NCBI GenBank assembly: GCA_030377865.1
Contig: JAUCGA010000017.1
Span: forward strand, 1-64,000
Source of the DNA: Anaerolineales bacterium HSG25
GTDB lineage: Bacteria; Chloroflexota; Anaerolineae; 4572-78; J111
DNA: 64,000 nt
Reading direction: 5' to 3'
Shown piece by piece: positions 7,758 to 16,819 of the stretch. Position 1 is the first letter of the stretch; the number at the start of each line of letters is the position of its first letter. The position numbers were made by a program, and so were the translations under genes. The notes under the pieces are model-generated. The model was not told where the DNA came from, did not search any database, and saw only the letters and a list, made by a program, of their open reading frames with translations.

Positions 7758-9926
7758 ATGTTTTTTAATCGTACTCCTAATTTAGAGCAATTATCATGGC
7801 CGGTCTCTCAACTTGATGAAGCCGTTGAGGTACTTGGACGACGAGCCGGATATATCTCCCAAAACGACTCCGCTCCGGTTATTCCAAACTATTTGGATAA
7901 AAGGGGACATATTTCATTTGAGCACTGGTTGCCCGGCATCGCCGATATATTTGGTCTTGAAAGCGAACCGATTGAAGCTCCTTATGCCGAAGTAGAGTCT
8001 TTGTTAAAAGGAGCTGGCCCCGCTATTTTACGCCTTCCGGCCAGTTATGACCAAGATGGAGAGGCTCGATTTTTGGTACTTCTATCGAGTCGTTGGCGAC
8101 AGGTCAATCTCCTTACCCCAGAACTAAAAAAGCGTCGCATGTCGATTAAAGCTTTGCGGACTATTTTATGCGAACCTTACGAAACCCCTGTATTGGCTCA
8201 ACTAGATCAGTTACTCGTCGAGGCGAGTATCCCCGAAGAACGCTGGGCACGGGTACGACAATCGATTTTGCGAGAACAATTGAGTGAGGTACGGATTACA
8301 GGCTGTTGGTTACTTCGTCTGCCCCCCCAAGCCAACCTGTGGCTTCAGATAAAAAAGGGTAATCTACACCAATACTTGGGTATCCTGATTGGAGTCAACC
8401 TCGTTACTCAGCTAATTAGTCTGACTAGTTGGTGGATGATTGGTTGGGGGGCACTCCAAGGTCATTTTGAGTGGTCTTGGCTATTTGCTTGGGCATTAAT
8501 ATTGCTGACAGCCATCCCCTTTTATTTGGCCTTAACTTGGCTACAAGCGTTACTCGCCGTTGGGGCTGGAGCTATCTTCAAAAAGCGGCTGTTACATGGC
8601 ACACTACAGCTAGAGCCGGAGGAGATTCGGCATCAAGGAGCCGGGCAGTTTTTGGGGCGAGTTATGGAGGCCGAAGCAGTCGAACTGATGGCCTTAGGGG
8701 GTGGCTTTATGGCGCTCATGGCCTTGCTGGAACTAGCGGTAGCGATGTCGGTTTTGGCAATGGGAGCAGGTGGTTTTTTACATGCCCTATCCCTTTTTTG
8801 CTGGGCCTTTTTTACCGTTCTGCTCGGTTGGCGTTACTTCTCTCAAACCCATAGCTGGGTTTCAACCTATCGCCACATGACCAACGAACTGGTTGAACAC
8901 ATGGTTGGTCATCGCACCCGTTTGGCTCAAGAGGAGCCACATCGCTGGCACGACTCTGAGGATGAAAGCCTAACTCGGTACTTCAAACTGTCAGAACGAT
9001 TAGACCAAGTGGGAATTCAAATGGGGACAGTTATTCCCCGTGGCTGGCTAATTTCAGGATTTTCGGGCGTAGCCTATACCTTCATCGTCTATCCCAACTC
9101 ACCAATAGCTATTGCTATTAGTTTGGGTGGCGTGATGTTGGCCTCACAAGCTCTAACTCGCTTAGTCGGCGGGGTCGATTCAGTGGTCGGATTTATGGTC
9201 GCTTGGGGGCAGGTCAAGCCCCTATTTGAAGCCTCGAATCGAGCTAACGAACAACAATCGAGCATCACCTTGCCGACTTTGATTACTCGAACCCAAGCCA
9301 ACATCAAGCATGGCGAAACGGTTATCGAAACGCGTGACATCATCTTTCGGTATCCAAAACGGACTGAACCTGTGTTAAACCGCTGTCATTTGCAAATTTG
9401 CAAAGGCGACCGAATTCTGCTCGAAGGGCCATCGGGCGGGGGGAAATCGACTCTCGCCATGATTCTGGTCGGCCTGCGGGTGCCGCAATCGGGGCTACTA
9501 TTATTACGAGGATTAGATCAACAAACGTTGGGCATCAATCGTTGGCGTGACTATGTGGTCTCAGCCCCGCAGTTTCATGAAAACCATGTGTTAAGCGAAA
9601 CATTTGCCTTTAATTTGCTGATGGGACGTAATTGGCCGCCACCAGAAGATGACTTAATTGAAGCAGAGACGGTTTGCCGAGAGTTAGGCTTAGGGGAACT
9701 GATTGACCGCATGCCTGCTGGTTTGCAACAGATGGTCGGCGAAAGTGGCTGGCAACTCTCGCATGGTGAGCAGAGCCGCCTGTTTATGGCTCGTGCCCTA
9801 CTTCAACAAACCGACTTGATTGTCCTTGATGAAAGTTTCGCCTCACTCGACCCTGAAAATTTGCAACAAGCCATGCAATGTATCCTCAACCGAGCAACAA
9901 CATTGTTGGTGATTGCTCACCCATAG
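7758..9926 (+). CDS. ABC exporter-like permease/ATPase, NHLM/peptide-export type, ending at the H-loop
   Basis: A fused transmembrane-ATPase half transporter of about 722 residues. An N-terminal cytoplasmic region (1-190) resembles the peptidase-C39-like domain of bacteriocin exporters but shows no clear Cys-His catalytic pair. Five or six membrane spans follow (about 205-460), then the ATPase, with Walker A GPSGGGKST (near 556), a variant signature LSHGEQ (near 667), Walker B LIVLDES (near 688) and the switch histidine in VIAHP. The protein ends there, about 20-30 residues short of usual exporters. A family C element begins 40 bp downstream. The ATG at 7758 is preferred over a TTG two codons upstream; no good ribosome site is visible. 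No precursor-peptide gene was seen nearby. Confidence 0.8.
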   Translation: MFFNRTPNLEQLSWPVSQLDEAVEVLGRRAGYISQNDSAPVIPNYLDKRGHISFEHWLPGIADIFGLESEPIEAPYAEVESLLKGAGPAILRLPASYDQDGEARFLVLLSSRWRQVNLLTPELKKRRMSIKALRTILCEPYETPVLAQLDQLLVEASIPEERWARVRQSILREQLSEVRITGCWLLRLPPQANLWLQIKKGNLHQYLGILIGVNLVTQLISLTSWWMIGWGALQGHFEWSWLFAWALILLTAIPFYLALTWLQALLAVGAGAIFKKRLLHGTLQLEPEEIRHQGAGQFLGRVMEAEAVELMALGGGFMALMALLELAVAMSVLAMGAGGFLHALSLFCWAFFTVLLGWRYFSQTHSWVSTYRHMTNELVEHMVGHRTRLAQEEPHRWHDSEDESLTRYFKLSERLDQVGIQMGTVIPRGWLISGFSGVAYTFIVYPNSPIAIAISLGGVMLASQALTRLVGGVDSVVGFMVAWGQVKPLFEASNRANEQQSSITLPTLITRTQANIKHGETVIETRDIIFRYPKRTEPVLNRCHLQICKGDRILLEGPSGGGKSTLAMILVGLRVPQSGLLLLRGLDQQTLGINRWRDYVVSAPQFHENHVLSETFAFNLLMGRNWPPPEDDLIEAETVCRELGLGELIDRMPAGLQQMVGESGWQLSHGEQSRLFMARALLQQTDLIVLDESFASLDPENLQQAMQCILNRATTLLVIAHP

Positions 9927-9965
9927 CATCAGTAACGATTAACCATTTTTATAACCCAATACAGA

Positions 9966-10103
9966 AGACCTGTTCGGCAATAACTTATCATCTCATAAAA
10001 ACTCAAAATCGAGGTCTGCGGAGTGCAAAAGCTTCTTGCTTTTGCCAGAAATAAACATGCAAAAGCAAGAAGCTTTTGCACTCCTTTATTCCCGAACAAC
10101 TCT
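9966..10103 (+). mobile_element. family C element, copy C1
   Basis: It runs from AGACCTGTTCGGCAATAA to TTATTCCCGAACAACTCT. The core hairpin is GTGCAAAAGCTTCTTGC and its complement. The 13-base loop at 10046-10058 (CAGAAATAAACAT) is in the opposite orientation to the loop in C2 and in the tandem array. It ends 14 bp before the next start codon. Confidence 0.8.
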
Positions 10104-10117
10104 AGAGGATACAGGCT

Positions 10118-10963
10118 ATGCTATATTTACAACAGGTTGTCATCAAATCGTTTGCCGCAGAACTAACCAACGCCTATCGAGAGACCTACAGCGTTCACGA
10201 ACAGCATTATAGCGAAATATTGGGCTGGGCCGGACAACTAGCTCTCGAAAATATTGCCAATTCAGATGCACTGTACCACAATACCGACCATACCATGATG
10301 GTGTCGATGGTCGGACAGGCCATCTTGCGAGGAAAACATCTTTATGATGGCGGGGTTACACCTCGCGACTGGCTCCATTTTATGATGGCGCTTCTGTTTC
10401 ATGATATTGGATATGTGCGTGGCGTGTGTCGAAATGACCGAGGAAATCGATATGCCACCGGTATCGAACATGAAACTATCGAGTTACCCTTCGGTGGAAC
10501 CGATGTCGCTTTAACCCAATACCATGTAGACCGAAGCAAACTATTTGTCCGAGAGCGGTTTGGAGGGCGACTGTTGGTTGATGTAGACACCGAACTGATT
10601 GCCTCATATATTGAAATGACTCGGTTTCAAGTGCCTGATAGCGAAGCCAAAGTGACTAGTACCGACAGTTATCGTGGTTTGGCTCGAGCGGCTGATTTTA
10701 TTGGACAGTTGGGTGATCCTCGCTATTTAGAGAAAATCCCCGCCCTATTTTATGAGTTTGAAGAGATTGGCTACAATGAAGGTATGGGGTACAAAACACC
10801 GGGAGATATGCGAACAAATTTCGCTAAATTTTACTGGAGTGTAGTCAGACCGTACGTTAAAGACGCATTAAAATACTTACGCATTACCCAAGAAGGCAAA
10901 CAGTGGGTGGCAAACCTACATTCCCACGTGTTTGATATTGAGCACGAAGTTTATGGAAAATAA
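10118..10963 (+). CDS. HD-domain metal-dependent phosphohydrolase
   Basis: A 281-residue soluble protein with the metal-binding pattern of the HD/PDEase superfamily: H54 and H58 in YHNTDH, then H95-D96 in LLFHDIG, and a further H118-E119 in GIEHET. The HN-x-x-H spacing recalls eukaryote-type cyclic-nucleotide phosphodiesterases and a cyanobacterial group of 'metal-dependent phosphohydrolases'. The substrate is unknown. GAGG lies 9 nt before the ATG, just outside element C1. The stop overlaps the next gene by 11 nt, so the two are probably cotranscribed and the phosphohydrolase may act in the same signalling module as the receiver-kinase. Confidence 0.85.
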   Translation: MLYLQQVVIKSFAAELTNAYRETYSVHEQHYSEILGWAGQLALENIANSDALYHNTDHTMMVSMVGQAILRGKHLYDGGVTPRDWLHFMMALLFHDIGYVRGVCRNDRGNRYATGIEHETIELPFGGTDVALTQYHVDRSKLFVRERFGGRLLVDVDTELIASYIEMTRFQVPDSEAKVTSTDSYRGLARAADFIGQLGDPRYLEKIPALFYEFEEIGYNEGMGYKTPGDMRTNFAKFYWSVVRPYVKDALKYLRITQEGKQWVANLHSHVFDIEHEVYGK

Positions 10964-12092
10964 ACAGCATAAAATCCAATTTATCAAACAACAACCGATT
11001 ATCCTAATCGTTGACGATAATGTAGCTAACATAAAAGTCGTTGTCGATTGCTTAAAGATGCATGACTACATTACCATTGTCGCTCGAAATGGAGATATGG
11101 GAATTAAACGAGCGAAATTCTCCAAGCCTGATTTGATTTTAATGGACATAAGAATGCCGGGTATTGATGGATTTGAAGCCTGTCGCCAACTGAAAGAGTT
11201 TGAACAAACCAAAGATATTCCGATTATTTTTATGACCGCCCTAGACGACATCAACAGTAAGTTACATGGGTTTGAGGTTGGCGGAGTTGATTACATTACG
11301 AAACCAATTCAGGCTGAAGAAGTCTATGCTCGCATCAACACACATCTTACACTCTGTAACCTGCAAAAAGCTTTACAAAAACAGGTTGCCGAGCTAAACG
11401 CTTTTTCTCGGACTGTGGCACACGACCTAAAAAATCCTCTTGGTATTATCTCAAGTAGTATAGAGGTACTCATTACCAATGATGACACCTCTGAAGAGGA
11501 TGAACACATGTTTTTTAACCTAATTCAGGAGTCAGCTCAAAAAGGTGTTCATATTATTGATGAACTACTTTTATTGGCGGGTGTTCATCATGCAAAAGTG
11601 TCCCCTCAGCTTTTTGACCCCCTTGAGGTTATAGAACAGGTAAAATTTCGTTTGTCAGGCATGATCGAAGAGTATCAGGCTGAACTGACGGTCGCCACAG
11701 ATTGGCCGAGTGCGTGGGGACATGCCCCTTGGGTTGAACAGGTTTGGGTTAATTATATCTCTAATGGTTTAAAGTATGGCGGCAGGCCACCAAAACTGGA
11801 ACTGGGATTTAACCACCAGCGAAACGGTATGGTTCAGTTTTGGGTTAAAGATAATGGGCCGGGAATTTCACCGGACACCCATAAAAAGCTATTTACCGAT
11901 TTTACCCGTCTTGATCCCACCCGTGTCGATGGACATGGGTTGGGGCTGTCGATTGTTCGCCGTATTGTAGAAAAACTAGGTGGACAAGTGGGCGTTGATT
12001 CGGAAATTGGTCAGGGAAGTAGGTTTTATTTTACGCTACCCGGCACAATGATTAATTCTGATTTTTATATCCCCGTACAAAATGATGGATAA
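10953..12092 (+). CDS. receiver-histidine kinase hybrid
   Basis: A 379-residue cytoplasmic sensor. The receiver domain (about 14-130) has the acidic pair in IVDDN, phosphoacceptor D65 in LILMDIRMPG, and T/K switch residues in FMTALDD and ITKP. A short linker leads to a HisKA domain with phosphorylatable H157 in VAHDLKNPLG. The HATPase domain has an N-box in VNYISNGLKYG, G1 in DNGPGIS and G2 in GHGLGLSIV. The N-terminal receiver makes it a response-regulator/kinase of the kind that relays a signal from another kinase. The ATG at 10953 lies inside the end of the upstream gene. A TTG at 10932 is also possible. Confidence 0.9.
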   Translation: MENKQHKIQFIKQQPIILIVDDNVANIKVVVDCLKMHDYITIVARNGDMGIKRAKFSKPDLILMDIRMPGIDGFEACRQLKEFEQTKDIPIIFMTALDDINSKLHGFEVGGVDYITKPIQAEEVYARINTHLTLCNLQKALQKQVAELNAFSRTVAHDLKNPLGIISSSIEVLITNDDTSEEDEHMFFNLIQESAQKGVHIIDELLLLAGVHHAKVSPQLFDPLEVIEQVKFRLSGMIEEYQAELTVATDWPSAWGHAPWVEQVWVNYISNGLKYGGRPPKLELGFNHQRNGMVQFWVKDNGPGISPDTHKKLFTDFTRLDPTRVDGHGLGLSIVRRIVEKLGGQVGVDSEIGQGSRFYFTLPGTMINSDFYIPVQNDG

Positions 12093-12108
12093 GATGAATG
12101 TACTAATT

Positions 12109-12246
12109 AGACCTGTTCGGCAATAATTTATCACCGCATAAAAACTCAAATTATGGGTTTGCGGAGTGCAAAAGCTGATTGCTTTTGCATGTTTGCCTCT
12201 GGCAAAAGCAAGATGCTTTTGCACTCCTTTATTCCCGAACAACTCT
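12109..12246 (+). mobile_element. family C element, copy C2
   Basis: It runs from AGACCTGTTCGGCAATAA to TTATTCCCGAACAACTCT. The hairpin arms are GCAAAAGC-rich and the loop ATGTTTGCCTCTG is at 12189-12201. It starts 16 bp after the kinase stop codon. Confidence 0.8.
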
Positions 12247-12258
12247 ATTAAGTACACT

Positions 12259-12341
12259 GTCAGTGAACTCGTCAGAAAGAGCGTCAGAAACCCGATTTCT
12301 TTGAGAAATCGGGTTTCTAGGTGGCTTTGCTGAACTTTTAC
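12259..12341 (-). mobile_element. family B element, copy B4 (short)
   Basis: A reverse-orientation family B element that lacks about 7 bp near its left end. It is followed at once by a GAGCGGTTCAATC hairpin (12345-12383). An 11-bp direct repeat, CTCTATTAAGT, brackets the pair (12243-12253 and 12385-12395). Confidence 0.65.
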
Positions 12342-12417
12342 ACGACAAGAGCGGTTCAATCATTACGATTGAACCGCTCTTGTCCTCTATTAAGTGTAAA
12401 TATTCTTACTATCTCCC

Positions 12418-14034
12418 TCACCCTAACCGCAACACCAGCCCCTCATTGCCATGCAGAGTCAAGGTCGCCAAATCAACCTCACCGGTTCGTTGCAGGTCGG
12501 TACTCAGGGCGATTTGGACATGCTGACCGACATGGCTCAGGTCAAGCTGATGTTTGCTTGCGCCAAAATTCAGCACAATCAAAAAACTGTCCCTCTCAGC
12601 ATGGTCACGCCGATAAGCAAACAGGTCATCACCTACAATCTTGACGGTGGCATAGTCACCCCGATTCAAGGCTGGTTCGGCACGGCGGAGCGTGGTTAAC
12701 TGCTGGAAATAGCTCAACATCGAGTTAGAATCGCTCAGTTGTAGCGCCACATTTCGAGTTTTATAGTTTTCGGTCACTGGCAACCACGAAGTCACGCCCT
12801 CAACAGTGAATCCGGCATTGGTCGTATCATCCCACTGCATGGGGGTGCGCTCAGGGTCACGACCAATCACATCGGCCAGTTCTGGTTGGTTCAGCGCTGG
12901 TGGGTCTTGAATAAACTCCGGCGGAATATAGCCATCCTCCATGCCCAGCTCGTCACCGTAGTAGCAGGTCGGCGTACCGCGCAAGGTCAGCAAGAGCATG
13001 TTTGCCATACGAGCTTGCTCATATCCGGTTCGAGTAGCGACTCGATGCTGGTCATGATTGCCCAACACCCAATTGGGCCAAGCCCCCTCCGGCAAATGAG
13101 CCTCATACTCCTCGACCCGCTGGCGCACTGCGACCGCGTCCCACTCAGAAATAATCAGATGAAAGTTAAAGGGCAGGTGACACTCATCAGCCTGCTTACC
13201 ATAGTATTGAACCAAAACCTCAAACGGTTCGTAAATTTCGCCAATCATTACTCGGTCGTCATACTCATCGACCAAAGTCCGCATTTGTTTGATGAGACCA
13301 TGTACTTCGGGCAAATCTTTGGTGTAGATATGGTTAAGTTTGCCATATTCACCCATTTGAACGCTCGTACCCGATTGATTTGGTGGCTCATCCCGTAACT
13401 GTTCATCCTTTATCATCAGCCAAATCACATCAACCCGAAAACCATCCACGCCGCGGTCGAGCCAAAAGCGCATGCAATCGAGCATGGCCGGTAGTACCTC
13501 AGGGTGACGATAGTTCAACTCTGGTTGCTGGGTGACAAACTGGTGCAGGTAATATTGGCCGGTCGTTTGGTCGAGTGTCCACGCCGGGCCACCAAAAAAA
13601 CTGAGCCAGTTGTTGGGCGGGCTACCATCCGGCTTGGGGTCGCGCCAAATATACCAGTCTCGTTTGGGGTTATCACGGCTAGAGCGACTCTCCACAAACC
13701 ATGCATGCTCGTCCGAGGTGTGATTCGGTACGAGGTCGAGCAAAATTTTGAGGTCGCGCTGATGTGCCTCGGCTAAGAGCTTGTCAAAATCGGCGAGTGT
13801 GCCAAACATGGGATGGATGTCGGTATAGTCGGCCACATCGTAACCAAAATCATGCATGGGGGATGGAAATATCGGCGAGATCCAGATCGCGTCGATATTG
13901 AGTGACTTCAAATAGTCGAGCCGTTGGATGATGCCGAACAGGTCGCCCACACCGTCACCATTGGTGTCTTGATACGAACGAGGATAGATTTGGTAAACAA
14001 TGCCATGTTGCCACCATTTAGATTCGGTTGTCAT
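12418..14034 (-). CDS. GH13 alpha-glucosidase / oligo-1,6-glucosidase
   Basis: A 538-residue cytoplasmic glycoside hydrolase family 13 enzyme (no signal peptide) that hydrolyses alpha-glucosides such as maltose, isomaltose or sucrose-type oligosaccharides. The (beta/alpha)8 barrel carries conserved region I DLVPNHTSDEH, the nucleophile D202 in GFRVDVIWLM, the acid/base E266 in IGEIYEP and the transition-state stabiliser D328 in LGNHDQHR. The calcium loop DTNGDGVGD is intact. The C-terminal 90 residues form the usual beta domain. The length is typical of the oligo-1,6-glucosidase/alpha-glucosidase group. Exact linkage specificity cannot be read. It stands alone and is convergent with element-rich sequence. 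Confidence 0.93.
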   Translation of the reverse strand: MTTESKWWQHGIVYQIYPRSYQDTNGDGVGDLFGIIQRLDYLKSLNIDAIWISPIFPSPMHDFGYDVADYTDIHPMFGTLADFDKLLAEAHQRDLKILLDLVPNHTSDEHAWFVESRSSRDNPKRDWYIWRDPKPDGSPPNNWLSFFGGPAWTLDQTTGQYYLHQFVTQQPELNYRHPEVLPAMLDCMRFWLDRGVDGFRVDVIWLMIKDEQLRDEPPNQSGTSVQMGEYGKLNHIYTKDLPEVHGLIKQMRTLVDEYDDRVMIGEIYEPFEVLVQYYGKQADECHLPFNFHLIISEWDAVAVRQRVEEYEAHLPEGAWPNWVLGNHDQHRVATRTGYEQARMANMLLLTLRGTPTCYYGDELGMEDGYIPPEFIQDPPALNQPELADVIGRDPERTPMQWDDTTNAGFTVEGVTSWLPVTENYKTRNVALQLSDSNSMLSYFQQLTTLRRAEPALNRGDYATVKIVGDDLFAYRRDHAERDSFLIVLNFGASKHQLDLSHVGQHVQIALSTDLQRTGEVDLATLTLHGNEGLVLRLG

Positions 14035-14295
14035 AATTGTTTGAGTTAGTGGGTGAATATAATGAGTTTAGGGCATTATACGTCATCCACTAGGTTTTTT
14101 TACTAGTAAATAAAATATTTTGTCGCCTGCAAGTAATGTTTTAGTGAAATAAATCTTGCGGAACCATTTTCCCGACAATATGCACATTCCTTATTATAAA
14201 CAAGCGAACGGATGTGGCAACTGATTTCAAAAATTTAGGCAACACGCAACACGTCTCAATTTGCCTATTTTCTCACCTAAATCTATCCTTTTGGC

Positions 14296-15336
14296 ATGAC
14301 GACCTATCTACTGGTGTTTATGATTGCTTGGGGCTTGGCCTACAGCATCACCCCGCTCTCAATTCGGCTCGGTCAGCGATTGGATTTGGCCGACCAACCG
14401 GGTGGGCGACGACAGCATGCCGGAGCTATCTCGCGATTGGGTGGCTTGGCGTTGTTTGGTGGGTTTGTTGGTACGGGGAGCTTGCTGTTTATTGCCAGTG
14501 GATTAGGACTTGGCGGTGAGGCGCTCCGAATTCAGGGTGAGGATTACAAACTGTTGAGCGGGATTTTGGTCGGCAGTACCATCATTTTTGGCCTCAGTTT
14601 GGCCGATGATTGGTACGAGTTAAGCGCTCGCTTGCAATTTTTGATTCACCTGCTGGCCGCCGGAATCGCCATCTATTTTGATATTATCTTTCAGGTGGTG
14701 ACTCTGCCCATTGTTGGCGAAACCCAGTTTGAGTGGTGGCTCTACTACCCCCTAACGATCTTTTGGATTGTCGGCATGATCAACACCGTCAACTGGCTCG
14801 ATGGTCTGGATGGGCTGGCCGCGGGGGTAACGGCCATCGCCAGCCTCATTTTTGCCATCCATGCCTATCGTTTGGGACAGAGTGTGGTCGCCTTTTTCCC
14901 CTTGGCCTTGGCCGGGGCATGTTTGGGCTTTTTACCGGCCAACTTTTATCCGGCTCGAGTCTTTATGGGTGGTGGGAGCATGCTACTCGGCTATGCTCTC
15001 GCCACCATGTCGATTCTGGCTCCGGCCAAAATCGCCACCGCCCTGCTCGTTCTCGGCATCCCCATTTTAGATGTAGCGTGGCTGATTATCTACCGCTGGC
15101 GACAACGGGGCAACCCCATGCAGTCGGGGCGCGACCATCTCCATTACCGCCTGTTTGACCTCGGATTTAGCCAACGTCAAATAGTTTTGCTATACTACAG
15201 TTTCTGCGGGTTGTTTGGCCTGCAAGCCTTGCTCATCACCGACCGGCTATACAAACTGTTGGCCCTTATCATCATGAGCGGCCTGACGCTGGCTCTGCTG
15301 TGGTGGTTGGCACAGCGGGGTGATGGAGCGAAGTGA
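14296..15336 (+). CDS. WecA/TagO-like undecaprenyl-phosphate sugar-1-phosphate transferase
   Basis: A 346-residue polytopic membrane enzyme of the MraY/WecA (PNPT) family, with about ten hydrophobic segments. Family motifs are present: a DQPGGRRQHAGAISRLGG loop, the Asp pair in SLADDWYEL, the catalytic NTVNWLDGLDGLAAG loop and the cytoplasmic RDHLHYRL motif. It transfers a UDP-linked N-acetylhexosamine phosphate to undecaprenyl phosphate, the first step of a wall or surface polysaccharide. It resembles WecA/TagO more than MraY because the MraY-specific loops are absent. No glycosyltransferase cluster lies beside it. The donor sugar is not determined. Confidence 0.9.
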   Translation: MTTYLLVFMIAWGLAYSITPLSIRLGQRLDLADQPGGRRQHAGAISRLGGLALFGGFVGTGSLLFIASGLGLGGEALRIQGEDYKLLSGILVGSTIIFGLSLADDWYELSARLQFLIHLLAAGIAIYFDIIFQVVTLPIVGETQFEWWLYYPLTIFWIVGMINTVNWLDGLDGLAAGVTAIASLIFAIHAYRLGQSVVAFFPLALAGACLGFLPANFYPARVFMGGGSMLLGYALATMSILAPAKIATALLVLGIPILDVAWLIIYRWRQRGNPMQSGRDHLHYRLFDLGFSQRQIVLLYYSFCGLFGLQALLITDRLYKLLALIIMSGLTLALLWWLAQRGDGAK

Positions 15337-15384
15337 TTAGGTTCTTAAACCTATTTCGATCATTTTAAAATGTACAGAGAAAGC

Positions 15385-16119
15385 ATGCCAAGAATAAAAA
15401 GACATCGAAAAAAGAAAAAGAGGGCTAAAACAAGACACAGTGAGCCATCTATTACTGTAATATATAAAGATGGTTCGAGAAAAGAGTTTTACGCCGAAGA
15501 TGAAGATGAAGATGAAGATGAAGATACGATTAGCCTTTCGTATGAAATTACGGATGAGCCTATTCACTATCCTGAATATGAGCGTTTACCGGAACATGTA
15601 AAAGATACGATTGATCGGCTTTACATCCAACTTCAAAAGCGACCGGAGAAAGTAATCCCCAAACTGCTTGATTTGCTTGAGGAATACCCGCATATTCCCA
15701 CACTATACAACCATCTCTCTCTAGCTTACTCTGTCTTAGGTCAATATGAGAAAATGAAAGAAATAATCTATGAAAATTACAGGCGTAATCCTGATTATCT
15801 CTTTGCTCGTCTAAATTATGCCGAATTGTATCTTAGGCAGGGCGAATACGATAAAACATTTGAGTTATTTGATCGCAAATATGACCTCAAATTACTTTAC
15901 CCGAAGAGAAACAAGTTTCATATCTCGGAAGTAGCGGGTTTTATGGGAATTATGGGAATTTATTTTTTTGAAACTGGAAAACGGGATACGGCTGAAATTT
16001 ATTACGATATTCTCAGACAGATCGCACCGAGTTATCCAATGACAAAAATATTGCGTCAAAAACTGCATCCAAGTCTTTTGATCCGTTTTCGCAGTTGGTT
16101 GAGCATGAAGATGAAGTAA
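15385..16119 (+). CDS. TPR-like protein with basic N-terminus and Asp/Glu tract
   Basis: I do not recognise the family. The 244-residue protein starts with a very basic stretch (KRHRKKKKRAKT). An acidic run of Glu-Asp repeats lies at about residues 40-50. From about 75 to 220 there are helix pairs with TPR-like spacing (LLEEYPHIPTLYNHLSLAYSVLG, RNPDYLFARLNYAELYLRQG). No signal peptide or membrane segment is seen. The ATG at 15385 is preferred because the truncated paralogue just downstream begins in the same way. An ATG at 15370 is possible. The AT-rich sequence and the tandem broken copy suggest an expanding, lineage-specific family. Confidence 0.8.
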   Translation: MPRIKRHRKKKKRAKTRHSEPSITVIYKDGSRKEFYAEDEDEDEDEDTISLSYEITDEPIHYPEYERLPEHVKDTIDRLYIQLQKRPEKVIPKLLDLLEEYPHIPTLYNHLSLAYSVLGQYEKMKEIIYENYRRNPDYLFARLNYAELYLRQGEYDKTFELFDRKYDLKLLYPKRNKFHISEVAGFMGIMGIYFFETGKRDTAEIYYDILRQIAPSYPMTKILRQKLHPSLLIRFRSWLSMKMK

Positions 16120-16174
16120 AATTCACCATAATTCAAGCCGAATCACTCAATCAATATCAGATTGGAGTTGAAGG

Positions 16175-16443
16175 ATGAGTAAGAAATACGGAAGAAGGAG
16201 CAAAAACCGAATACGGTTCAAGAACAACCGAGGCAAACTATCCCTGAAATTCTTGATCTGATTGAAAAATATCCGAATGTACCCAGGCTGTATAACTATC
16301 TTAGTCGCGCCTATTCTCAAATAGGAGAAATAGAAAAGTCTGAGGCAACAATTCGAGAAAATTATCAACGTAATCCTGATTATCTATTTGCTCGTCTAAA
16401 TTACACGGAAATGCGTCTTAGCCATTGGATGAGTTCTGCGTAG
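16175..16443 (+). pseudogene. frameshifted, truncated paralogue of the preceding TPR-like gene
   Basis: It begins with GGATG and MSKKYGRRSKNR, matching the basic start of the gene at 15385. It then shifts frame and continues TIPEILDLIEKYPNVP and RNPDYLFARLNYTEMRL, clearly homologous to LLDLLEEYPHIP and RNPDYLFARLNYAELYL of the intact copy. The acidic tract is missing, and the sequence stops about 80 residues early. It is a decayed tandem duplicate. Confidence 0.8.
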
Positions 16444-16695
16444 TTATCAGGTTCCTTTCTAAAATTCGTTGTTGTGTTGGCCGAAACGAAGACCATAGCC
16501 CATGAATAATATAACGACCTTGTTGTTTTACAAACTTTTCGGTTATAATGGATAGACTCTCTGAAATAATAATTTTCAGAATTAACCTGTTAATCATTCC
16601 TGCATGCTGTAAGTGAGAATGATACATCAACAAAAGTAACAATTCAGAATTGAAAATTACTTATTAAGAGGTGCTAAGGAATGGATAGGAATGGA

Positions 16696-16796
16696 TAGGA
16701 ATCGGGATTAATTAACTTGTGCAGTTCGTCATGAGAGTGGTTCAATCTCTAAGGTTGAACCACTCTGGAGCGCGCAACTTATTTAATCCCGATTCA
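16696..16796. mobile_element. family D element, copy D2
   Basis: It runs from TAGGAATCGGGATTAATTAA to AACTTATTTAATCCCGATTC, around the GAGTGGTTCAAT hairpin. It ends 24 bp before the slipin start codon, so its hairpin lies in the leader or promoter region of that gene. Confidence 0.75.
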
Positions 16797-16819
16797 TAAT
16801 TATATAGCGAGGTGTTGAT

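Noticed and set aside
12036-12359. 107-codon minus-strand frame downstream of the hybrid kinase
   Set aside because: It is composed entirely of family C and B repeat sequence plus antisense of the kinase end.
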